This document shows positions 1 through 3,968 of a stretch of DNA of 5,153 nt, piece after piece. The number at the start of each line of letters is the position of its first letter. Within the stretch, counting starts at the first letter, position 1. The notes below the pieces were generated by a model. It was not told where the DNA came from. It saw only the letters and a list, made by a program, of their open reading frames with translations, and did not search any database. The stretch comes from an uncultured Prevotella sp. (GTDB taxonomy: Bacteria > Bacteroidota > Bacteroidia > Bacteroidales > Bacteroidaceae). Both the position numbers and the translations under genes were made by a program. The stretch is from assembly GCA_900318855.1 (NCBI GenBank), contig ONMG01000163.1, forward strand, positions 1 to 5,153, given 5' to 3'.

Positions 1-10
1 GTAAACACGA

Positions 11-53
11 AAGCAGGAGATAAACATCTGCGATTAGTGTTTACCTCCTACTC
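11..53 (-). terminator. Long hairpin downstream of the tRNA-Met gene (terminator-like trailer)
   Basis: Bases 38-53 pair with 11-26 around an 11-base loop (27-37). Read as minus-strand RNA the stem is 16 bp with three G-U pairs (20/44, 14/50, 11/53); on the plus strand these would be A-C mismatches. The stem therefore fits the tRNA transcript, starting about 8 bases past the tRNA 3' end. It has no proper T-tract: the following minus-strand bases are TCGTGTTTAC. It may act as a weak terminator or as a processing or stability element. Bases 1-8 (GTAAACAC) could instead pair perfectly with 37-44, giving an alternative fold. Confidence 0.45.
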
Positions 54-61
54 GATCAGTG

Positions 62-135
62 TAGCGGGGGTGGGCCACGATCCCACGACCTCCGGATTAT
101 GAATCCGACGCTCTAACCAGCTGAGCTATCCCGCC
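62..135 (-). tRNA. tRNA-Met (CAT), elongator type
   Basis: The minus strand folds as a 74-base cloverleaf. The acceptor starts GGCGGGA, the D-arm is GCTC/GAGC with a GG-containing loop, and the 7-base anticodon loop TTCATAA carries anticodon CAT (plus-strand 99-101). The variable loop AGGTC is 5 bases, the T-stem is GTGGG/CCCAC, and the discriminator is A (base 62). CCA is not encoded. The 1-72 position is a G-U pair, not the unpaired end of an initiator. Positions 4-69 and 5-68 are G-C, unlike the C-G pairs known from E. coli tRNA-Ile2, so elongator Met is preferred over lysidine-modified Ile. Two features are odd. The T-loop reads ATCGTGG, with A54 and T58 swapped relative to the usual T54/A58. 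There is also an A7/C66 mismatch at the base of the acceptor stem. Confidence 0.88.
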
Positions 136-163
136 GTTACTGACATTTTGTCTGTTGCGAGTG

Positions 164-194
164 CAAAGGTAATACTTTATTTCGAAATACCAAA
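164..194 (-). promoter_or_regulatory. Bacteroidetes-type promoter of the tRNA-Met gene
   Basis: On the minus strand a -7 box TACCTTTG (164-171) matches the Bacteroidetes consensus TAnnTTTG at every fixed position. A -33 TTTG box lies at 191-194, 19 bases upstream. Transcription would start near 157, about 20 bases before the mature tRNA 5' end at 135. A perfect 12-bp palindrome (TATTTCGAAATA, 178-189) sits between the two boxes. Confidence 0.7.
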
Positions 195-400
195 ATTTGA
201 ATAGCAATTTTCTTGCTGCCAACACTCAAATACTTGCGCTAAAAATGTCTCTTGTATTTTATAATGTATTGGTCAACAATACATTGATTAAGTTCTGACC
301 ATGACGAAAAAAACTTAGCTCGGTAGTGAGATATTGTGGTCCTATAATCCGTAACAGATGCGTATGTCGTCAAAATGAAGATAATAAATGTCTCTAAATA
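195..400. other. AT-rich divergent spacer between tRNA-Met and rplS
   Basis: This stretch has no convincing gene on either strand. A short minus-strand reading frame crossing into rplS has no family features and looks like chance. The one striking element is the perfect inverted repeat at 263-285, listed separately. The tRNA and rplS promoters lie just outside the two ends and point away from each other. Confidence 0.6.
263..285. repeat. Perfect 9-bp inverted repeat (hairpin or operator-like site)
   Basis: AATGTATTG (263-271) is followed by a 5-base spacer (GTCAA) and its exact complement CAATACATT (277-285). A further T-G pair (262/286) would form only in plus-strand RNA. No T-tract follows, so an intrinsic terminator is unlikely. 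The site lies about 115 bases upstream of the rplS -33 box. It could be a dimeric regulator site or a cruciform; function is unknown. Confidence 0.5.
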
Positions 401-432
401 TTTGTCGGTTAGCATAAAAAGCAGTAACTTTG
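401..432 (+). promoter_or_regulatory. Bacteroidetes-type promoter of rplS
   Basis: A -33 TTTG box (401-404) is followed after 20 bases by TAACTTTG (425-432), matching the -7 consensus TAnnTTTG at every fixed position. Transcription would begin near 439-441, leaving a leader of about 80 bases before the rplS ATG at 520. Confidence 0.75.
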
Positions 433-455
433 CACCGCTTTTCGGCGTAACCGCT

Positions 456-477
456 GGTAGCAGATGTGTTGCTTGCC
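456..477 (+). promoter_or_regulatory. Hairpin in the rplS leader, possible autoregulatory element
   Basis: GGTAGCA (456-462) can pair with TGCTTGCC (470-477) around a 7-base loop, with one bulged T and one G-U pair. It lies inside the predicted 5' leader, about 42 bases before the start codon. Ribosomal protein genes are often controlled by binding of their own product to such leaders, and an L19 leader motif is known in Firmicutes. Whether this Bacteroidetes hairpin does the same is only a guess. Confidence 0.3.
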
Positions 478-519
478 ATGTTGCGTTGGGACGACAAACA
501 ATATTTAATTACAATAAAA

Positions 520-870
520 ATGGATTTAATTAAAGTTGCTGAAGAAGCATTTGCAACCGGCAATAAGTTCCCTGAGTTCAAGTCAGGCGATACGATTACT
601 GTCGCTTACAAAATTGTCGAGGGTACAAAAGAGCGTATCCAGCTTTATCGTGGTGTGGTAATCAAGATTTCCGGCCACGGTGATAAGAAGCGTTTCACTG
701 TCCGTAAGATGTCGGGAACAGTTGGTGTGGAGCGTATCTTCCCCATGGATTCTCCTAACATTGCGAGTATCGAGGTAAATAAGCGCGGTAAGGTTCGTAG
801 AGCCAAACTGTATTATCTTCGTAAGCTCACTGGTAAGAAGGCCCGTATTCAAGAGAAGAAGACGATTTAA
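520..870 (+). CDS. rplS: 50S ribosomal protein L19
   Basis: The 116-residue product is ribosomal protein L19 of the large subunit, which in known ribosomes lies at the interface with the 30S subunit. The sequence is clear along its whole length. It starts MDLIKVAEEAF, has a central block including YRGVVIKISGHG, then RKMSGTVGVERIFP, and ends with the family signature KVRRAKLYYLRKLTGKKARI. The ATG at 520 is chosen because the protein then begins like Bacteroidetes L19. In-frame ATGs at 466 and 478 would add residues foreign to the family. No Shine-Dalgarno sequence is seen; the bases before the start are A/T-rich (TTAATTACAATAAAA), as is common in this phylum. The gene has its own promoter (401-432) and terminator (896-936), so it appears monocistronic, unlike the rimM-trmD-rplS arrangement of many other bacteria. 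Confidence 0.97.
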   Translation: MDLIKVAEEAFATGNKFPEFKSGDTITVAYKIVEGTKERIQLYRGVVIKISGHGDKKRFTVRKMSGTVGVERIFPMDSPNIASIEVNKRGKVRRAKLYYLRKLTGKKARIQEKKTI

Positions 871-895
871 ATGTTTGTCTTACTTAGAAGAAATC

Positions 896-936
896 AAGAG
901 CTCTGTCTTTAATCAATGGCAGGGCTCTTTTTTTTT
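896..936 (+). terminator. Intrinsic terminator of rplS
   Basis: AAGAGCTCTG (896-905) pairs with CAGGGCTCTT (920-929) as a 10-bp stem with one internal U-G pair that favours the plus strand. The loop is 14 bases, and a run of nine T (928-936) follows. It starts 25 bases after the rplS stop codon. Confidence 0.93.
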
Positions 937-1200
937 GATTAGTGCCGAGTATGACACTAACCTAATTGGTTGAAATCCTATCGTTGATATTTACCGCTAT
1001 GCAAAGCGGGTGATAAATCGTTGTCTGAAATAATGAGGATGGAGTCAGTAGCGATGCCATTGATATTACTCTCTATGGCAGTAGCCTAAGTGGTTGGGAG
1101 GTGAGCTGGTCAGCGCCCTATTCCGTGTGGCCCACACGTGTATAGACGCGAGCAATAAAAGCTCAAGTATAGAAGTCAGCAAAGCTTTATTTTTTAGTTT
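937..1200. other. Non-coding spacer with several hairpins
   Basis: No supported protein gene is seen. A 77-codon minus-strand frame covers 1066-1299, but it resembles no family I know and lies over inverted repeats. Four hairpins are visible. CCGCT/AGCGG (994-998/1005-1009) has an outer ATTTA/TAAAT stem (989-993/1014-1018). TGCCAT/ATGGCA is at 1055-1060/1075-1080. CGTGTG/CACACG is at 1124-1129/1133-1138. GAGC/GCTC is at 1150-1153/1161-1164. This could be the 5' part of the candidate RNA that follows. No full promoter was found: TATTTTTT at 1188-1195 fits the -7 consensus except its last base but lacks a -33 partner. Confidence 0.4.
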
Positions 1201-1499
1201 CCGGTCTTCTCCTTGTGAAGCGACAGCCGGAGACTGATATAAGGGTGTTGTAGTGCTAAAAGGGTGATTAATATTGGTTTTGTTGGATACCAGCGACACT
1301 GGCGAAACTCTCTGGGTGAGGATTCAAACCGGCTATGGATGAAGGCCAATCTTATCCCAGGGCGAGAGACTGTCTCGTCCAGGGGTAAGAGGCCATAAAC
1401 CCTGAGGTGACGGGAGTCATTGGCTGTTGGCGATTCTGTACCGTAGGCATATCACCCTCAATAGGGTCTCTGATGGTTGCCGATCTGGCTTTTTGAGGC
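1201..1499 (+). ncRNA. Candidate structured non-coding RNA, unknown family
   Basis: This stretch has dense, nested pairing and no credible reading frame. The strongest element is 1344-1394: GGCC/GGCC, then a nine-pair stem (1350-1358/1382-1390), then an eight-pair tip (1360-1367/1373-1380) with a 5-base loop, 21 pairs in all. It is interrupted only by an A-A mismatch and two bulged A. A second domain at 1400-1466 stacks CCCTGAGGTGA against TCACCCTCAATAGGG (11 pairs, small bulges) around an inner CGG/CCG and GAGTC/GATTC arm. Smaller hairpins lie at 1201-1230 and 1290-1302. AGCCGG (1225-1230) can reach CCGGCT (1329-1334). Pairs 1362/1378, 1355/1385 and 1416/1434 are G-U on the plus strand but A-C on the other, which favours plus-strand RNA. 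I see none of the hallmark motifs of RNase P RNA, tmRNA, SRP RNA or common riboswitches. Ends, promoter and terminator are undetermined, so the boundaries are approximate. Confidence 0.4.
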
Positions 1500-1602
1500 T
1501 TAGCAAAATAATGCTTGACCTTCTATAGAGTGTACCCATTGGTCGCCTTATTATGGCCATCCAAGTCTCCCGCTTGCCAACTGAGGAACACACACAAAGA
1601 GG
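1500..1602. other. Spacer between the candidate RNA and the operon 3' end
   Basis: No gene is seen. The minus-strand operon ends at 1603, and no clear intrinsic terminator follows its last stop codon in this direction. Only weak stems without T-tracts are visible, such as CAAG/CTTG in the minus strand near 1565-1580. Operon transcripts may therefore run on into the strand opposite the candidate RNA. Confidence 0.4.
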
Positions 1603-2121
1603 TTATTTATCCTGTATTTTTACCAATGCTTTGATGCATCCATAGCCAGCCACCACTTGCAAAAGCAGTCCCGGCCAACCGATGCGCCAGTCCTGGAGAG
1701 GAGCAGTCAAACTGTTTTGGAGTAGCGCTTCGCCAAGGCCTCCGACAAGCTGGTAGCCAACAACGACCTGGAGCAACAGCACGAGCGAGACATGCTTGAA
1801 ACGACGGGCTACCATGGAGGCGATGAGAGCCAGCACTGAAGACTTGAGCAGCAGCACGGGTAGCATCGGGGCTGGCGGCATGCCGAAAAGCAGATGGTTG
1901 AGCAGGGGCGAGGCTATGGCGATAAGCAGGCCTGTGCGCCAACCGTAGATATAGGCTCCCACGAGAGTGAAGAAATAGATAGGCAGCAGGATGAGACCAC
2001 CTTGCGGTATGGTATGGCATAGTTGAGGCAGCAGAATGTTACCCATGGTGAAGAGCACAGCCTGGGTCCATGTACGCTGATCGCGGAAACTTAGCTGGTA
2101 GAGAGCATTTTCGTATTGCAT
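1603..2121 (-). CDS. Small integral membrane protein, ECF transporter S-component-like
   Basis: The 172-residue product is very hydrophobic. About five or six membrane segments can be drawn, near residues 20-36, 43-60, 63-79, 86-104, 110-130 and 147-166. Size, topology and a short loop of the type GMPPAPMLP (80-88) after a helix ending NHLLFG resemble the substrate-binding (S) subunits of energy-coupling factor transporters, which import vitamins and related cofactors with shared ATPase and T subunits. Neither partner is encoded here, so it would have to share an energising module from elsewhere, as group II ECF systems do. The substrate cannot be read from the sequence. It begins at ATG 2121, 15 bases after the DUF1893 stop, and is the last gene of the operon. 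The family call is by resemblance; another small membrane protein family is possible. Confidence 0.65.
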   Translation of the reverse strand: MQYENALYQLSFRDQRTWTQAVLFTMGNILLPQLCHTIPQGGLILLPIYFFTLVGAYIYGWRTGLLIAIASPLLNHLLFGMPPAPMLPVLLLKSSVLALIASMVARRFKHVSLVLLLQVVVGYQLVGGLGEALLQNSLTAPLQDWRIGWPGLLLQVVAGYGCIKALVKIQDK

Positions 2122-2136
2122 AGTGCTGTTAGATGT

Positions 2137-2574
2137 TTATGAGTTATGTGATTGCTTTTGTTGTTGCATGAAGTGGAAGTGGTGGCGCAGAGTCTTGACG
2201 ACGTCCGCCGGTGTGTCGCATTGGGCCACAATCTGCTCAAGCGGACACCGGTTGTCGCCATCAGGGATGATGATGTGATCGACCAACCGACCATATTGAT
2301 AGCTGACCCCCGCCTTGTGCAGCAGCGGTAATGCCTTGCTGCTCATCACCTCGGCAGCAATACGCCTCACTCCGCCGTACACCGCCATGCCAGCGGCCGC
2401 CTTACCGATGACCTTGTCGGCAATATCGGCTTCACGGAGGCGCTCTGGATGATGGTCGAGCAGGTCCTCGAGGTCGCGTACACCTTTCTTGTAGTAGGTA
2501 GTGATGTTGCCTGTAGCATCTCTCACTACGAGTGAGCAGGCGTCATGCCTCAGTCTTTTTAACAAGGTCTCCAC
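2137..2574 (-). CDS. DUF1893 family protein
   Basis: The 145-residue product resembles the DUF1893 family (structural prototype Thermotoga TM1506), small proteins with a cytidine-deaminase-like fold and no settled biochemical role. Matching landmarks are an N-terminal LKRLRHDACSLVVRD strand region, KKGVRDLEDLL (30-39), ADKVIGKAAAGMAVYGGV (52-69), EVMSSKALPLLHKAGV (75-90) and NRCPLE (108-113). No signal peptide or membrane segment is present, so it should be cytoplasmic. The start is GTG at 2574, which overlaps the end of the reductase gene by 32 bases in another frame. A later start would remove the first conserved strand, so the GTG is kept, though no Shine-Dalgarno sequence supports it. The overlap suggests translational coupling. 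The C-terminal tail (about 136-145, Gln-rich) looks variable. Confidence 0.82.
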   Translation of the reverse strand: METLLKRLRHDACSLVVRDATGNITTYYKKGVRDLEDLLDHHPERLREADIADKVIGKAAAGMAVYGGVRRIAAEVMSSKALPLLHKAGVSYQYGRLVDHIIIPDGDNRCPLEQIVAQCDTPADVVKTLRHHFHFMQQQKQSHNS

Positions 2575-3958
2575 GTTTCAAATGGTCTATAAAGTCGGTC
2601 AGTCGGTTCATCTCCTGAGGTATCTGGATACTCTGCGGGCAGTGGGGCAGACAGTGCCCGCAGCCAATGCAATGGTCTGGCTGGCGGTCGCGCGGCACCA
2701 CCCGGTCGAGCCCAATGAGATACTGGCGACGATAGCGTGCATAATCCTCGTTTTGCTCGTCGTGGGGCAGTGTGCCTTCGTTGATGCATTTGTTGTAGTG
2801 AGTAAACACGCCAGGAATATCGACACCCCACGGGCAGGGCATGCAGTATTTGCAGTCGTTGCAGGGGATGGTATTGAGACCGAAAATCTCCTTAGCCATG
2901 GCGTAGAGCATTTTTTCATCGTCGGCCGTGAGCGGCTTGAGCGGACAGTAGTTGATGAGGTTGTCCTTGAGATGCTCCATGTAGGTCATGCCACTGAGCA
3001 CGGTGAGCACATCTTTGTGACTGCCGGCATAGCGGAAAGCCCAGGAGGCTATACTGCGTTCGGGCTCATGTTGTTTGAGGCGTGCCGCGAGAAACTGCGG
3101 GATATTGGCCAGGCGTCCGCCGAGCAGAGGCTCCATGATGACGGCGGGAATACCGCGTTTTTGCAGCTCGCCGTAGAGTATGCTCGCGTCGGTGTTGGAG
3201 TCATTGATTTCGTTGGCATAGTCCCAATCCAAGTAGTTGAGCTCTATCTGACAGAAGTTCCAGTGGTATTGGTCATGGTGCTGCATGAGCCAGTTGAAGG
3301 CTTCTACATCGCCATGGAAGGAGAAGCCGAGATTGCGGATGCGGCCGGCTTTGCGCTCCTCGACGAGGAAGTCGATAATGCCATTGTCGACATAACGCTT
3401 TCTGAACTGCTCGAATCCACCCATGCCCACGGCGTGAAGCAGATAGTAGTCGATGTGGTCGACTTGCAGTTGGCGGAACGACTCGTGATACATTTCGATG
3501 GAGGCTTGGCGGCTCCATGTCTCCTCGGCAAAATTGCTCAGTTTGGTGGCAATGAAGAAGTCCTTGCGTGGATGGCGTTTGAGGGCCAGACCCGTGGCGC
3601 GCTCCGACTGCCCCTGGCAGTAGGCCGGTGACGTGTCGAAGTAGTTGACACCGTGGTCGATGGCATAGTCCACCAGCTTGTCAATCATTTCCTGGTCGAG
3701 GGGGGCGTCACCTTTTTTGTTCTTGGAATCTCCGATGGTGGGCAGGCGCATCATTCCGTAGCCAAGCAGTGAGACGCGGTCGTGTGTCGACGGATTCAGA
3801 CGGTAGGTCATCTTGCCTTTGGGCGGTTCCACCTGTTGGGTGTAGTCGTCGGAGGCGTTGTCGGAGGTGCGTTTGCAACCGACAAGTGCGGCCGCTGTAG
3901 CTGCGGTTCCGGCTGTGAGCGTTTTGAGGAAAGATCTTCTATTGATGTTGTTGGTCAT
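2543..3958 (-). CDS. Aldo/keto reductase with twin-arginine signal and C-terminal 4Fe-4S ferredoxin motifs
   Basis: This 471-residue protein belongs to the ferredoxin-linked aldo/keto reductases (COG1453-like). Residues 1-28 form an export signal: NRRSFLK (6-12), a hydrophobic stretch, then LVGC, which could be a lipobox with Cys28 as lipid anchor. The reductase barrel spans roughly 50-345. The usual catalytic tetrad is visible as Asp108 and Tyr113 (FDTSPAY), Lys139 (ATKL) and His175 (LLHAVG). The C-terminal part has CNDCKYCMPCP (Cys366, 369, 372, 375) and CIGCGHCLPHCP (Cys430, 433, 436, 440), enough for one or two 4Fe-4S clusters. The ATG at 3958 is chosen because it places the RR motif at the N-terminus and leaves 10 bases after the upstream gene; a longer frame from 4105 overlaps that gene. 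The substrate is unknown. The upstream polyferredoxin is the obvious electron partner. Export is inferred and depends on the host having a Tat system. Confidence 0.92.
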   Translation of the reverse strand: MTNNINRRSFLKTLTAGTAATAAALVGCKRTSDNASDDYTQQVEPPKGKMTYRLNPSTHDRVSLLGYGMMRLPTIGDSKNKKGDAPLDQEMIDKLVDYAIDHGVNYFDTSPAYCQGQSERATGLALKRHPRKDFFIATKLSNFAEETWSRQASIEMYHESFRQLQVDHIDYYLLHAVGMGGFEQFRKRYVDNGIIDFLVEERKAGRIRNLGFSFHGDVEAFNWLMQHHDQYHWNFCQIELNYLDWDYANEINDSNTDASILYGELQKRGIPAVIMEPLLGGRLANIPQFLAARLKQHEPERSIASWAFRYAGSHKDVLTVLSGMTYMEHLKDNLINYCPLKPLTADDEKMLYAMAKEIFGLNTIPCNDCKYCMPCPWGVDIPGVFTHYNKCINEGTLPHDEQNEDYARYRRQYLIGLDRVVPRDRQPDHCIGCGHCLPHCPQSIQIPQEMNRLTDFIDHLKRGDLVKKTEA

Positions 3959-3968
3959 AATCGTATAG

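Noticed and set aside
62..135. Initiator tRNA-fMet or lysidine tRNA-Ile2 reading of the CAT tRNA
   Set aside because: The acceptor end is paired (G1-U72) and the anticodon stem lacks three consecutive G-C pairs, so it is not an initiator. Pairs 4-69 and 5-68 are G-C rather than the C-G pairs typical of tRNA-Ile2.
466..519. Upstream in-frame ATGs for rplS at 466 and 478
   Set aside because: They would add up to 18 residues (MLLAMLRWDD and so on) that are not part of L19. The ATG at 520 gives the normal family start.
342..581. 79-codon minus-strand frame across the rplS promoter and start
   Set aside because: It covers the clear rplS promoter, leader and coding start on the opposite strand and has no family features.
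1181..1196. AAAGCTTTATTTTTT as an intrinsic terminator
   Set aside because: The palindrome AAAGCTTT has no room for a loop, and no longer stem precedes the T-run.
1066..1299. 77-codon minus-strand frame as a gene
   Set aside because: No recognisable family, no start signals, and it overlaps inverted repeats of the candidate RNA. Kept as non-coding, though a small protein cannot be fully excluded.
937..1602. RNase P RNA, tmRNA, SRP RNA, group II intron or common riboswitch
   Set aside because: Looked for on both strands: GAGGAAAGTCC and ACAGAA...GGCTTAT of RNase P, the tag codons and tRNA-like ends of tmRNA, the GGAAG/GCAGCC motif of SRP RNA, intron domain V, and cobalamin, TPP, SAM and FMN riboswitch cores. 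None is present.
2501..3631. 376-codon open frame on the plus strand
   Set aside because: It lies wholly opposite the aldo/keto reductase and DUF1893 genes, resembles no protein family, and is the kind of antisense frame that arises in a GC-rich gene with strong codon bias.
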